Source: an uncultured Thalassotalea sp. (GTDB lineage: Bacteria; Pseudomonadota; Gammaproteobacteria; Enterobacterales; Alteromonadaceae). From it: a stretch of 64,000 nt of DNA. This document shows, piece after piece, positions 44,308 to 53,770 of this stretch. Position 1 is the stretch's first letter. Each line of letters opens with the position of its first letter. The notes beneath the pieces were generated by a model, which saw only the letters and a program-made list of their open reading frames with translations, was not told the DNA's origin and ran no database searches. Position numbers and translations under genes: made by a program. The stretch spans positions 1 to 64,000 of the forward strand of contig CANLNK010000009.1 in assembly GCA_947492575.1 (NCBI GenBank), given 5' to 3'.

Positions 44308-44676
44308 TTAACGTTCTTCAAAGCTGACTTCTAAACCAACACCTGCAGGTGATTTAAAGAATACTTGGGTAATGGCCAATTCTGGTAGGAATTTCACATT
44401 GAAATTAACGTCATTAACTTCAAGTCGACTTACAAATGCGGTTAAGCCGGTCATAGAAAAAGCTACGTGATCTAAGCAACTTGGCTTATCAGTAGGTTTA
44501 TGATGACCACTCTCCGTTAAGTGGATAATCGCATGCTCATTAGCATATAACCAATAGCCATCGCGCGAGAATTTGGGTCTGTATCCATCGGTCAATCTAA
44601 ATATTCTGCATAAGAAATCTTTTTCTATATCAAGAGCTTCCTTTGGTGCACTGATGTTAATATGGTTAAACTGCAT
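44308..44676 (-). CDS. VOC-family protein
   Basis: A 122-aa protein of glyoxalase fold with an N-terminal MQFNHINISAPKE strand (metal-type His), a central LDHVAFSM strand with His and a closing GVGLEVSFEE strand with Glu. This gives the usual three candidate metal ligands. The substrate is unknown. Confidence 0.75.
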   Translation of the reverse strand: MQFNHINISAPKEALDIEKDFLCRIFRLTDGYRPKFSRDGYWLYANEHAIIHLTESGHHKPTDKPSCLDHVAFSMTGLTAFVSRLEVNDVNFNVKFLPELAITQVFFKSPAGVGLEVSFEER

Positions 44677-44750
44677 GTTAAATTCCTTTTAAAGTTTGGC
44701 TAACCGAAAGCTCATTCTGAGCAGCTTTTAAAGTCGACGGACGTGGTGTG

Positions 44751-45419
44751 TTAATCCTCGTCAAATATTTCATCTAAGACAAAGTACTCAACTCTATCTT
44801 GCTCAAACGAACGGGTATCCGTTGCGACATTGACCATCTTACGCGCTACTGTTTCACCTTTAATAGGGCGATACTTTTGTAAAAACGGTAACTTACAGAG
44901 TATAGGCAAAATTATGCCACCTAGCACTTCGCCTAATCTAAAATGGTTGCGATCGCCTAATAGCAGTGAAGGCTGGAATATATTGATTTGCTCAAACGAC
45001 AGCGCTTTAACTTTCTCTTCTAATTCGCCTTTCATTTGCAGGTAGGCGCTTTTACTTGTGGCGTTGGCTGCGCTTGATGACACCAAGAAGTAACGTTTAA
45101 CACCATTCTTTACAGCGATTTCCGCTACTTTGTATTGATAATCAAGGTCAACCATGCGCTGAGTAGCAATACTGCCTGCTTGCTTTTTAGTTGTGCCTAA
45201 GCAAGAAAACAGCACATCACCTTTAATGTGAAACGAGAAGTCATCTAAGCGTGCAAAATCAATGACTAGATTCTCAACTTTTACTGAGTTGAATTGGGTT
45301 GGCTTGCGAGTTATGGCGATAACTTTTTCAACACTTTCCTGTTTGGCAAGAAACTCTGTCGTGTATTTACCAATTAGCCCTGTTGCGCCTAATACGATTG
45401 CGGTATTGTTCTTATGCAT
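44751..45419 (-). CDS. NAD(P)-binding Rossmann oxidoreductase (HTATIP2-like)
   Basis: A 222-aa atypical short-chain dehydrogenase. The N-terminal nucleotide-binding motif is VLGATGLIGKY (GxxGxxG, about residues 9-19), followed by DVLFSCLGTT and a YFLVSSSAA strand. The usual Tyr-x-x-x-Lys has the form Y-L-Q-M-K in the right place. The family includes HTATIP2 and bacterial NAD(P)H-binding proteins. The substrate is unknown. Confidence 0.75.
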   Translation of the reverse strand: MHKNNTAIVLGATGLIGKYTTEFLAKQESVEKVIAITRKPTQFNSVKVENLVIDFARLDDFSFHIKGDVLFSCLGTTKKQAGSIATQRMVDLDYQYKVAEIAVKNGVKRYFLVSSSAANATSKSAYLQMKGELEEKVKALSFEQINIFQPSLLLGDRNHFRLGEVLGGIILPILCKLPFLQKYRPIKGETVARKMVNVATDTRSFEQDRVEYFVLDEIFDED

Positions 45420-45536
45420 ATTTTGTTTACAACACGTTCCCGTTTTTCCGTAGTATATCTGTCTGCGTTTTGAATTTAGAAGTAATTTATTGTTTTTGCT
45501 TAAAATATAACGGTTTGATTAATAAAGAAGATTAAA

Positions 45537-46229
45537 ATGAGTAAGAAAAATTTGGTGATCTTATCGGGTGCGGGCATGAGTGCCGAAAGTGGTATTAAGA
45601 CTTTTCGTGATGATGATGGCTTGTGGGAAGGACACGATGTAATGGCAGTGGCTAGTATTGATGGTTGGCAAAAAGACCCCGAACTGGTGCTCGATTTCTA
45701 CAATCAACGTAGACAGCAGTTACTAACGGTAGAGCCGAACGAAGGACATAAGATAATTGCAGCGCTGGAGAACCAATTTGACGTTACCGTTGTTACGCAA
45801 AATGTTGATGATTTACATGAGCGCGCTGGTAGCTCAAACGTAATTCATTTGCATGGTGAACTATTAAAATCACGCAGTAGTGTTGATGATAACTTAGTCT
45901 ACGAATGTCGAAATGACATTGTACTGGGCGACAAATGTGAACTCGGTACCCAAATACGACCATTTATTGTTTGGTTTGGTGAAATGGTGCCAATGCTAGA
46001 CAACGCTGTCCCTGTTGTAGAAAATGCTGATGTTATCGTGATTGTTGGTACGTCGATGCAAGTTTATCCTGCTGCTAGCCTTGCAGGGTTTGCTAAATCC
46101 GATACGCCAATTTACTACATTGATTTGAACCCTGCAGTAAATGACGCCGTTTCCCATCTAACGAATTTAACGGTGATTAAAGCCACTGCGTCTTCGGGTC
46201 TAAATCAATTAAAAGAAATATTGTTTTAA
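45537..46229 (+). CDS. Sir2-family NAD-dependent deacylase (sirtuin), zinc-ligand-poor type
   Basis: A 230-aa protein. The NAD-binding start is LSGAGMSAESGIKTFR (about residues 9-24), the conserved core is TQNVDDLHERAG (87-98) and the catalytic His is in HLHGE (H106). It removes acyl groups from lysine with NAD. Only two Cys (C124, C134) lie in the small domain, instead of the four that usually hold structural zinc, so this is a known-type zinc-free variant or a stripped one. It is cytosolic and monocistronic. Confidence 0.88.
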   Translation: MSKKNLVILSGAGMSAESGIKTFRDDDGLWEGHDVMAVASIDGWQKDPELVLDFYNQRRQQLLTVEPNEGHKIIAALENQFDVTVVTQNVDDLHERAGSSNVIHLHGELLKSRSSVDDNLVYECRNDIVLGDKCELGTQIRPFIVWFGEMVPMLDNAVPVVENADVIVIVGTSMQVYPAASLAGFAKSDTPIYYIDLNPAVNDAVSHLTNLTVIKATASSGLNQLKEILF

Positions 46230-46243
46230 GTACAAAACTGTTC

Positions 46244-46819
46244 TTAACGAAGGCTTATATGAAATACGCTTAAATCTGGCTGATGCTTTTGGTATGCAAG
46301 TAACCGTGCTTCAATTGATGGCGTCAGGAATCCCTGGTTATTGGCGTTTACCAGAGTGAATTGATTGCCAAGGTAAAAATTAGCTAGTTTTGGATCGCTA
46401 AAACATACAATTGAATCTATACCGACAGTTGACTGACTAGATTCACGTTTTTTTAAGTCTTCAATTGCAAAGGATAGTAGTCGGCTTGCGATGCCTTTGC
46501 CTCTTGCGGATGACGCCGTCACTAATCCGTGTAGCAATGCTTGGGTGTTATCTTTATGTAATTGACTGATGATGACCGTTGCTACTAAATTTTGCCCTTC
46601 TTGCTTAGTGGTATCAATATGGCATAAAGCGCGATTTTTATTGTCATTAACGTCGCTTTTCGCACCAGCTAAAAATGCTCCATAGGCTAAATCAAACCCT
46701 TTAAATTTTGCACTATAGCGTTCGTTTTTATAAAACGCTTTTATTGCTTTTTTGTTGGCGGATTTTTTACTGCTTAGTCGTTGAAAAGTGAATGTTGCTG
46801 TCGTTAATTCTAAGCTCAT
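46244..46819 (-). CDS. GNAT-family N-acetyltransferase
   Basis: A 191-aa protein with the acetyl-CoA pyrophosphate loop SSARGKGIASRLLSFA (motif A, about residues 103-118), preceded by an LLHGLVTA strand and followed by a C-terminal QFTLVNANNQG segment. The acceptor is unknown. It is convergent with the sirtuin gene 14 nt away; a link between an acetyltransferase and a deacylase is tempting but unsupported. Confidence 0.78.
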   Translation of the reverse strand: MSLELTTATFTFQRLSSKKSANKKAIKAFYKNERYSAKFKGFDLAYGAFLAGAKSDVNDNKNRALCHIDTTKQEGQNLVATVIISQLHKDNTQALLHGLVTASSARGKGIASRLLSFAIEDLKKRESSQSTVGIDSIVCFSDPKLANFYLGNQFTLVNANNQGFLTPSIEARLLAYQKHQPDLSVFHISLR

Positions 46820-47272
46820 CGAGCATTCCTACTAGGGCGTGTTGATCTTTCGAGGTTATTTTTGCAGCAATTTATGATGTCTTTATACAAGGCAGAGCTT
46901 ATGTCGTGTGGTTACTCCACATAAATAAGCGATAACACAGTAGAAAGGTATCATAAATGCTGTCCATTGGATTCGTTTAAATGCATTTTTCTCATTGTTA
47001 CTTGCTCTGTGCGTAGAATAACTATGCGTATCACAAGTGCCTCGATAAAAATACATTTAATTCGAACAAAATTTAACCCTGAAAGAACAACACGCCCTGT
47101 TTCATTCTAAATAGACAGACGCTAGACACAACGAGCCCTCGCGCCATATTTTTATATGTCTGGTCTAGTATCACGGATATCTGCGTTTAAAAATAAATCA
47201 AAAATTTTTAAACCTTTTTCAAACTGCTCTCGACATAACCTCTGATTGTTCAAAAATATTTCGGGATAAATA
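46820..47272. other. intergenic region containing a MITE-like element
   Basis: A 453-bp gap. It holds the 265-bp inverted-repeat element at 46834-47098 and then about 170 bp before the adaptor gene with no obvious promoter. No gene is seen. Confidence 0.6.
46834..47098. mobile_element. MITE-like element with terminal inverted repeats and nested hairpins
   Basis: The left end AGGGCGTGTTGATCTTTC and right end (reverse complement) AGGGCGTGTTGTTCTTTC match over about 30 bases with few differences. Two further hairpins lie inside: one around 46897-46930 and one spanning 46976-47060 (arms TAAATGCATTTTTCTC and GATAAAAATACATTTA). It is non-coding and has no visible target-site duplication. I recall similar ends in Alteromonadales repeats, but cannot confirm that here. 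Confidence 0.7.
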
Positions 47273-48559
47273 GTGAAAATAGCAGACACTAGTGGTCAGG
47301 ACGTTGTACTGAACCCAAAAACTAAGAAAAAAACATGGATAGTGAGTGGCTTAGTGCTGCTGATTATAATTTCTGTCTTTGTTATTGCAACGCCAGCTAT
47401 TTCTAGTTGGAGCTCAAGTGACACAAGTATTGCCAGCGACCGCATTCGCATAGCGACTGTTCAACGTGGCGACTTAATACGTGACTTGTCTGTTCAGGGG
47501 CGTGTTGTTGCAGCGATAAGCCCACGTTTATACGCAACAGGTCAAGGCACTATTACGTTTAAAGTAGATGCCGGTGATGAAGTTGCAAAAGGGCAGGAGC
47601 TTGCGGTAATCGATAGCCCTGAGTTAACCAATCAATTAAAACAAGAGCAGGCATCGCTTGAAGAGCAAAGCTTAGCGTTAGAACGTCAAAAAATTCAAGC
47701 GCGCAAGCAAGGCTTAGAAAATCAGAAAGCGGTTGATATGGCTAAGGTAACGCTGACTGCAGCAGAGCGAGAAAAACGCCGTGCGGATAAAGCGTTTGAG
47801 TTTAATTCGATTAGCCAAATAGATTTTGAGAAAGCGCAAGACGATCTGCAGAATGCCAAACTGGTCTACCATCACGCGGAGCAAGACGCTGCGCTTAACC
47901 AAGAGAGCCTAGCATTCGAAATTCGTTCTGTGCAATTACAAGTTGACCGCCAAGCATTACTTGTTAAAGAACTTCAGCGCAAAGTGGATGAGTTAACGTT
48001 ACGTTCTCCGGTAAACGGTATTGTCGGTAACTTAGCGGTTAAACAGAAAAACCAAGTAAGCCGCGACCAACCTATTTTAAGCGTGGTTGATTTATCTGAG
48101 TTTGAACTAGAAGTCGATATTCCTGAAAGTTATGCCGATGATCTAGCCATTGGTATGGCGGCAGAAATCACAGTTAACGGCAAAACGTATGCGGCGAACC
48201 TAGTCACTATCTCGCCCGAAATCGAGGACAATCAAGTGTCTGGGCGTGTACGTTTTGCCAACTCATCTACAGAGCAACAAACAATTGGCTTGCGACAAAA
48301 TCAGCGTTTGACGACGCGCATCTTAATGGAAAACAAATCTGACGTATTAATGGTGCAACGTGGTCAATTCTTAGAGAGTTCTAGTGGTCGATTCGCGTTC
48401 AAGGTTTCTGACAATATGGCAGAAAAAGTCGCGATTAAAACTGGCGCACGCAGTCTTTCAAGTGTCGAAATTGTTAGTGGCTTAGCGGTTGGCGATACCA
48501 TCATTATTTCTAGTACAGACCAGTTTAACAAAGCCGACAGCATCTTAATTACGAATTAA
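47273..48559 (+). CDS. efflux periplasmic adaptor (MacA/HlyD-like)
   Basis: A 428-aa protein anchored by one N-terminal membrane helix (about 24-44). Lipoyl halves (VDAGDEVAKGQELAVIDSPEL, ELTLRSPVNGIVGNLAV) flank a long coiled-coil hairpin (about 123-240), with a beta barrel after. It starts with GTG preceded by GGGAT. It is the first gene of an exporter operon with one ABC ATPase and two permeases, so it couples them to an outer-membrane channel. Confidence 0.87.
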   Translation: MKIADTSGQDVVLNPKTKKKTWIVSGLVLLIIISVFVIATPAISSWSSSDTSIASDRIRIATVQRGDLIRDLSVQGRVVAAISPRLYATGQGTITFKVDAGDEVAKGQELAVIDSPELTNQLKQEQASLEEQSLALERQKIQARKQGLENQKAVDMAKVTLTAAEREKRRADKAFEFNSISQIDFEKAQDDLQNAKLVYHHAEQDAALNQESLAFEIRSVQLQVDRQALLVKELQRKVDELTLRSPVNGIVGNLAVKQKNQVSRDQPILSVVDLSEFELEVDIPESYADDLAIGMAAEITVNGKTYAANLVTISPEIEDNQVSGRVRFANSSTEQQTIGLRQNQRLTTRILMENKSDVLMVQRGQFLESSSGRFAFKVSDNMAEKVAIKTGARSLSSVEIVSGLAVGDTIIISSTDQFNKADSILITN

Positions 48560-48576
48560 CAAACACATCAAAAAGC

Positions 48577-48600
48577 GGGCAGCGCTGTTGATGGCTGCCC
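48577..48600 (+). repeat. GGGCAGC/GCTGCCC hairpin between adaptor and ABC ATPase
   Basis: A 7-bp GC stem with a 10-nt loop without a T-tract. It lies inside the operon gap (48560-48632) and could modulate transcript stability or partial read-through. Confidence 0.5.
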
Positions 48601-48632
48601 AATAAATAGAATAACGATAGGGAAGCAAACTT

Positions 48633-49331
48633 ATGTTAACCATGACCAATGTCAAAAAGGTATTTCGTACTGATTTAGTTGAAACTCATGCACTACGCGA
48701 TTTTAACTTGCAGGTAGATGAAGGTGAATTTGTCGCAGTAACCGGGCCGTCGGGCTCTGGTAAAACAACCTTTCTTAATATCGCAGGTATGTTGGAAACC
48801 TTTAACGAAGGCACATATCAGCTCGATGGTGAAGATGTTAGCCACTTAAATGACAACCAACGAAGCAAATTAAGAAACGAAAAAATTGGTTTTATTTTTC
48901 AAAGCTACAATTTAATTCCAGATCTGAGCTTGTTTGACAATGTTGATGTGCCGCTTCGCTATCGTGGTTTTGACGCAAAAGAGCGTAAAAAACGTATCGA
49001 AGAAAGCTTAGACATTGTTGGTTTGGCTAATCGCATGAAACACTTGCCTTCACAGCTATCGGGTGGTCAGCAACAACGTGTCGCGATTGCAAGAGCACTA
49101 GCGGGCAATCCTCGTTTCTTATTGGCTGATGAGCCAACAGGTAACTTAGATTCTGCCATGGCACAAAGTGTAATGGAGTTACTAAAAGAAATTAATAAAA
49201 AAGGGACGACCATTGTCATGGTAACTCACGATCCACAACTAGCGACGCAAGCAACACGCAATATCTTCGTTAAAGATGGACAAGTGAGCGAAATTAACGA
49301 TGTAGTTGCTATGCATGTGGCAAATGGGTAG
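48633..49331 (+). CDS. ABC transporter ATP-binding protein (MacB/LolD type)
   Basis: A 232-aa ATPase with Walker A GPSGSGKTT (about residues 38-46), signature LSGGQQQRVAIARAL and Walker B FLLADEPTGNLDS, then the H-loop VTHD. It powers the two permeases encoded next, probably driving export or mechanotransmission of a periplasmic substrate to the adaptor. Confidence 0.92.
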   Translation: MLTMTNVKKVFRTDLVETHALRDFNLQVDEGEFVAVTGPSGSGKTTFLNIAGMLETFNEGTYQLDGEDVSHLNDNQRSKLRNEKIGFIFQSYNLIPDLSLFDNVDVPLRYRGFDAKERKKRIEESLDIVGLANRMKHLPSQLSGGQQQRVAIARALAGNPRFLLADEPTGNLDSAMAQSVMELLKEINKKGTTIVMVTHDPQLATQATRNIFVKDGQVSEINDVVAMHVANG

Positions 49332-49339
49332 GTGGCGAT

Positions 49340-50656
49340 ATGTTTGGTTATTACGTAAAGCTCGCATTTAAGAGCATTAAGAAAAACCCATTGTTGAGTT
49401 TCTTGATGGTGTTCGCTATCGCGCTCGGTATTGGTGCAAGTATGACGACAATCACCGTCAACTACCTGATGTCAGCAAATCCAATTCCTGATAAAAGTGA
49501 ACAACTTTTCTACGTACAAGTGGATAGTTGGGACCCACATAACGCGTTTAACGACGAAAGTGGCGATCCGCCAAACCAGTTGACTTGGACAGATGCAAAC
49601 AGCTTATTCGATGCACAAAAAGCGGTTAAGCAAGTCGTTATGGCAAAGTCTGGCGGTATTGTTGTGCCTGAAGACAAAAACATTAACCCATTTGAAGTAT
49701 CAATTCGCTTATCCACTGCAGACTTCTTTCCAATGTTTGATACACCGTTTTTGTTTGGTAGTGGCTGGGATATGGCAGTCGACAACAAACTGGAGCAAGT
49801 AGTTGTACTAACTAAGAAAATTAACGATAAGATTTTTGGTGGTGAAAACTCTGTTGGCCGCAATGTCACATTGGCGGGCCAAAACTTTAAAGTTGTCGGT
49901 GTTTTAGATACCTGGGAGCCAGTACCAAAATTCTATGATGTCAACAACGGTGCGTTCGACGAAGTAGAGGAAGTCTTCTTACCGTTTAAATTAAAAGAAA
50001 CGTTAGAGTTGCCAAGCTGGGGTAATGTGAACTGCTGGAAAAGTCCAGACGGTGAAGGATTCAAAGCTTTCCTGCGCTCTGAGTGTATCAACTTTCAAAT
50101 GTGGGTGCAGCTTGATAATCGGGAGCAACAAAGTGACTACTTAATGTTCCTAGATAACTATGTTAGTGAACAAAAGTCATTAGGCCGTTTCCCTCGTCCA
50201 ATGAACAATAAAGTATCTGACGTCATGACATGGATGGAGAATCAACAAGTGGTAGAAGATGATGCGAAGATGATGATGTGGATGTCATTTATGTTCTTAA
50301 TTGTTTGCCTACTAAATACTGTGGGTTTATTGCTAGCGAAGTTCATCGGTAAATCGTCTGAAATTGGTTTACGACGTGCAATTGGTGCGTCGAAAGGCCA
50401 AGTGTTCCAACAACATATTATTGAGTCTGCAACGATTGGTTTGTTAGGGGGCATTGCCGGACTTCTACTGGCTTTACTTGGCTTGAAAGGTATCGAAAGC
50501 TTATATGGTGACTTTGTTAAAAATCTGATTTCTCTTGATTTCACTATGGCTGCTACTGGCTTACTTATCGCACTGTTGTCTAGCGTGTTAGCCGGCCTTT
50601 ATCCAACGTGGCGAGCTTGTAATATTCAGCCTGCAACTCAGCTGAAAAGCCAATAA
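49340..50656 (+). CDS. ABC transporter permease 1 (FtsX/MacB-like)
   Basis: A 438-aa protein. One membrane helix (about 18-40) is followed by a large periplasmic domain (about 45-315) and three C-terminal helices of FtsX type (about 315-335, 370-392 and 405-425). The EIGLRRAIGASKGQV coupling helix is typical of MacB-like permeases. It pairs with permease 2, which follows after 10 nt. Confidence 0.88.
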   Translation: MFGYYVKLAFKSIKKNPLLSFLMVFAIALGIGASMTTITVNYLMSANPIPDKSEQLFYVQVDSWDPHNAFNDESGDPPNQLTWTDANSLFDAQKAVKQVVMAKSGGIVVPEDKNINPFEVSIRLSTADFFPMFDTPFLFGSGWDMAVDNKLEQVVVLTKKINDKIFGGENSVGRNVTLAGQNFKVVGVLDTWEPVPKFYDVNNGAFDEVEEVFLPFKLKETLELPSWGNVNCWKSPDGEGFKAFLRSECINFQMWVQLDNREQQSDYLMFLDNYVSEQKSLGRFPRPMNNKVSDVMTWMENQQVVEDDAKMMMWMSFMFLIVCLLNTVGLLLAKFIGKSSEIGLRRAIGASKGQVFQQHIIESATIGLLGGIAGLLLALLGLKGIESLYGDFVKNLISLDFTMAATGLLIALLSSVLAGLYPTWRACNIQPATQLKSQ

Positions 50657-50666
50657 TAAGGAGCAA

Positions 50667-51884
50667 ATGATGTTAGAACTAGGACCTATTTTTCGCGCGT
50701 TATTACGCAATAAAATCGGCGCAATCTTAATCGCGGTGCAAATAGCATTCACAATGGCCATCATTGTTAATGCGGTATTTATTATTTACGACCGTAGTCA
50801 ACAAACTAAACGTCCAAGCGGCATTGATGAAGCAAATACGTTTTACATTAATAGTAGTGGCTTTGGTGACGACTTTGATATCAAAGGTACGATTACACGA
50901 GATTTGGAAGCAATTCGCGCACTACCAGGTGTTATTGACGCTGTGCAAATCAACGCTATTCCAATAAGTGGTAGCGGTTGGTCGATGGGTTTGCAAACTG
51001 AGGCAGGTGCAGAGCATGACGGTCAAGGTGTGGCGGTTTACATGGTTGACGAACACGGTATTAAAGCACTTGATTTGGAACTGCTGGCTGGTGAGAACTT
51101 TGCAAAAAGCGACATCCGCTGGCGTGGACCTGCAGGCAGCAAATGGCCAGCTAAAGTGATTGTTACAGAAGCGATGGCTAAGCGATTATTCCCTGAGTTA
51201 TCTTACAGCGAGGCTGTTGGCAAAACCGTTTATATCAATAATGATGAACCTATGATCATCACAGGTATTATCGATAAGCTTCAAGCACCTTGGGTTGGTT
51301 GGGACAACCTTGATAATGCCATGCTTTCGCCAGAAAAAATGGAATTTCAATCAACACGCTATCTTATTCGCACGGTGCCAGGCATGCGCGATCAGTTGAT
51401 GAAAACGGTTGAAGAGTTATTAGCGGAAAATAAATCTCGTGTTATTGATGGCATGCGCAGCATCGATTATGTACGTGAACGCAGTTACCGCGGTAACACG
51501 GCGATGATTAAAATTCTTACTACAGTCATTGTTACTTTAACGGTAGTGACCAGCTTGGGTATTGTAGGTTTAGCAAGCTTTAGCGTTAACCGCCGCAAAA
51601 AGCAAATTGGTATACGCAGAGCGCTAGGTGCAACAAAAGCAAGTATCCTTCGTTACTTTATGGTGGAAAATTTCTTGATTAGCGCTTCTGGCGTGGTATT
51701 GGGTGCCGCATTGACGATAGCTTTAAATATGCTACTTGTTAGTGCCTTGTCAATTCCACCGCTTGACTGGTTTTATATTCCTGCAGGTATGCTGGTTTTA
51801 TGTTTGGTAGGGCAGGCCGCTGTGTTTGGGCCAGCAAAAAAAGCAACTGAAATTGCACCGGCAACTGCAACTAGAACTGTTTAG
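50667..51884 (+). CDS. ABC transporter permease 2 (FtsX/MacB-like)
   Basis: A 405-aa protein with the same plan as permease 1: an N-terminal helix (about 14-36), a periplasmic domain, and three C-terminal helices with the coupling segment QIGIRRALGATKASIL. Together the two permeases with the ATPase and adaptor make a heteromeric MacAB-like exporter. The operon ends at a strong terminator. Confidence 0.88.
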   Translation: MMLELGPIFRALLRNKIGAILIAVQIAFTMAIIVNAVFIIYDRSQQTKRPSGIDEANTFYINSSGFGDDFDIKGTITRDLEAIRALPGVIDAVQINAIPISGSGWSMGLQTEAGAEHDGQGVAVYMVDEHGIKALDLELLAGENFAKSDIRWRGPAGSKWPAKVIVTEAMAKRLFPELSYSEAVGKTVYINNDEPMIITGIIDKLQAPWVGWDNLDNAMLSPEKMEFQSTRYLIRTVPGMRDQLMKTVEELLAENKSRVIDGMRSIDYVRERSYRGNTAMIKILTTVIVTLTVVTSLGIVGLASFSVNRRKKQIGIRRALGATKASILRYFMVENFLISASGVVLGAALTIALNMLLVSALSIPPLDWFYIPAGMLVLCLVGQAAVFGPAKKATEIAPATATRTV

Positions 51885-51910
51885 CAACCAAAACTATGCG
51901 TTAAAGGTTA

Positions 51911-51942
51911 AAAGAAGCCCTGTCATTTGACTGGGCTTCTTT
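51911..51942 (+). terminator. terminator of the MacAB-like operon
   Basis: AAAGAAGCCC (51911-51920) pairs with GGGCTTCTTT (51933-51942), with an inner GTCA/TGAC stem; T residues follow. Confidence 0.85.
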
Positions 51943-51970
51943 TGTAGTTTTATAAAAGCAAATTAAGTGC

Positions 51971-52552
51971 TCAAGCCGTTGTGCTTGCCTTAAATATTGA
52001 AAACAAATGTTGGATGACTGATCGCGCCTCGTCTTCATCAGCCGAGGACACGATACCAATAGGTACGACTTCAATTAATCGAGCAAAATCCTCAATCGCT
52101 ATACCCGTCGCTGACATTGTTAACCTGTCACTTTCAACTTCTATATATAAACGTTTAGCTATTGCATTTCGAAGTAGCTCACGTTCGATACTTATGATGT
52201 CTTTGCATAAGGACTGCGCATTATGTATTAATTCTGAGCGGATAACTGCATTGGGAATATCGTCAAAAATACCTTGGCAGCGGTCAATAATGAGCTGTTC
52301 TGTATCTAACCAAAAATCGGCGCCGCCTTCTTGGTAGCCCTTCAACATGATCTGCTTTTCAGTAAGGTGATGTTCGATCAAAGCTCGAAATAATGTCTCT
52401 TTTGAACTAAAACTCTTATAAATGGTTGCTCGTGAAATCCCTGCGTATCTGCAGATTAACGATACATTAGCTGCGTTATAGCCGTGTTGAAAAAAGCATT
52501 CCCTTGCTGCTGTAATGATTTTTTCGACTGTATTTTGCAATGGTGTGTCCAC
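51971..52552 (-). CDS. TetR/AcrR-family transcriptional repressor
   Basis: A protein of about 193 aa. The N-terminal HTH is ANVSLICRYAGISRATIYKSFSSKETLF, followed by a helical ligand domain. The frame is open further upstream to 52648, but that would overlap the 35-bp operator dyad, so I take GTG at 52552 as start; no strong ribosome site is seen there. It is divergent from the RND operon and probably represses it and itself. Confidence 0.82.
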   Translation of the reverse strand: MDTPLQNTVEKIITAARECFFQHGYNAANVSLICRYAGISRATIYKSFSSKETLFRALIEHHLTEKQIMLKGYQEGGADFWLDTEQLIIDRCQGIFDDIPNAVIRSELIHNAQSLCKDIISIERELLRNAIAKRLYIEVESDRLTMSATGIAIEDFARLIEVVPIGIVSSADEDEARSVIQHLFSIFKASTTA

Positions 52553-52605
52553 AAAAAGTTCAAATTGATGTGCTAATAATAAACCCAGCCTATCGATAAA
52601 ACAAT

Positions 52606-52640
52606 ACAGGTTTACACATTGTGTAAATGTGTAAACCTGT
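52606..52640. promoter_or_regulatory. 35-bp operator dyad between TetR gene and RND operon
   Basis: ACAGGTTTACACATT (52606-52620) is the perfect reverse complement of 52626-52640, with GTGTA between. Nested in it is the 17-bp dyad TTTACACATTGTGTAAA (52611-52627). It is a strong TetR-type operator candidate. Confidence 0.75.
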
Positions 52641-52722
52641 GGTAGCATGCAACTAAATGTCCAAAATTACGTTCTCTGTCGTGACGTATTTTTCAAACAA
52701 GTCTAGTTAAGGTGAGAGTAAA

Positions 52723-53769
52723 GTGTACCGATTAATTGCAATTTCTATGGTGTTCTTACTTCAAGCGTGTTCTCAGCCTGAAGAAACTGTAAAAGAAGAA
52801 AAGCCTTTGCTAGTGCAGCTTTCAGCTGTGCAAGCATACAAAACTAATGAAAGTTATGAATTTCCAGCAACAGTTTCCGCTGTAAAGAGTGTTGACCTAA
52901 AATTTGAAGTATCAGGGCGCCTAATTTACGCAAACTTAGTTGAAGGTAGTGAAGTAAAAAAAGGGCAGGTACTCGCGCAAATTGATCCCGCACCTTTTGA
53001 ACGCAAGGTTGCTGAAACTAAAACGCTTCACGAAGATGCGCAACGCGCACTGAAGCGTATTCAAGAAATGTTCTCCCGCAATGTTGCTTCTCAACGCGAA
53101 CTTGATGATGCTAAGTCTCAATTTACGATCACGAAAATCGCGCTGGAAAACGCTGAGCAGGACTTAAGTTACTGCACTGTAAAAGCACCATTCGATGCCG
53201 TAGTCGGCGCTCGTTTTATTGAAAACAATAGCTTTATTGGTGCAGGTGATAGTGTCGCGAACTTGCAGGATCGCTCAGAACTGCATTTTTCATTCGAAGT
53301 TCCTGAGCGTATCATGACCCAAAATGCCGGTAACCGTAACGTTAAAGCGACGGCTTATATTATTGGTCAAGAAGACAAAGTGTTCGGTATTCATTATGTG
53401 GAGCACAAGACAACGCCAGACCCCGTTACGCAAACTTATACGTTAACTTTCGCTATTGATGGTGAAGTGACCAATCTTTTCTACCCAGGTTCTCGTGCAA
53501 CCGTAAAAATAGAATCACAGGACGCTGAAGAACGAGCGCTTGTCGTACCGTTACGTGCTTTAGTCGGAGAAAAAGCGAGTGGCTTCTTCGTCTGGCGCTT
53601 CAACAGTGATGCTTCGCAGGTGGAAAAAGTCGCTGTTAGCGTATCTGGCTTGAATGATAATTTTGCGGTTATTTCAGAAGGCTTAACTGAAGGTGACAAA
53701 GTAGTTTCTGCTGCGGTTAATCAGATGAGAACTGGCATATCGGTTAAAGAATATAAGGCGGATTTCTAA
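52723..53769 (+). CDS. RND efflux adaptor lipoprotein
   Basis: A 348-aa protein starting at GTG. The lipobox LQAC is at about residue 16. Lipoyl halves (LKFEVSGRLIYANLVEGSEVKKGQVLAQID, CTVKAPFDAVVGARF) flank a coiled-coil hairpin at about 90-145. It lies one base before the permease gene (stop 53769, start 53771), forming a tight TetR-controlled operon. Confidence 0.9.
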   Translation: MYRLIAISMVFLLQACSQPEETVKEEKPLLVQLSAVQAYKTNESYEFPATVSAVKSVDLKFEVSGRLIYANLVEGSEVKKGQVLAQIDPAPFERKVAETKTLHEDAQRALKRIQEMFSRNVASQRELDDAKSQFTITKIALENAEQDLSYCTVKAPFDAVVGARFIENNSFIGAGDSVANLQDRSELHFSFEVPERIMTQNAGNRNVKATAYIIGQEDKVFGIHYVEHKTTPDPVTQTYTLTFAIDGEVTNLFYPGSRATVKIESQDAEERALVVPLRALVGEKASGFFVWRFNSDASQVEKVAVSVSGLNDNFAVISEGLTEGDKVVSAAVNQMRTGISVKEYKADF

Positions 53770-53770
53770 T

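Noticed and set aside
45537-46819. Sirtuin and GNAT genes considered as a lysine acetylation/deacetylation module
   Set aside because: They are convergent and not co-transcribed, and the GNAT family is too broad to assign protein substrates.
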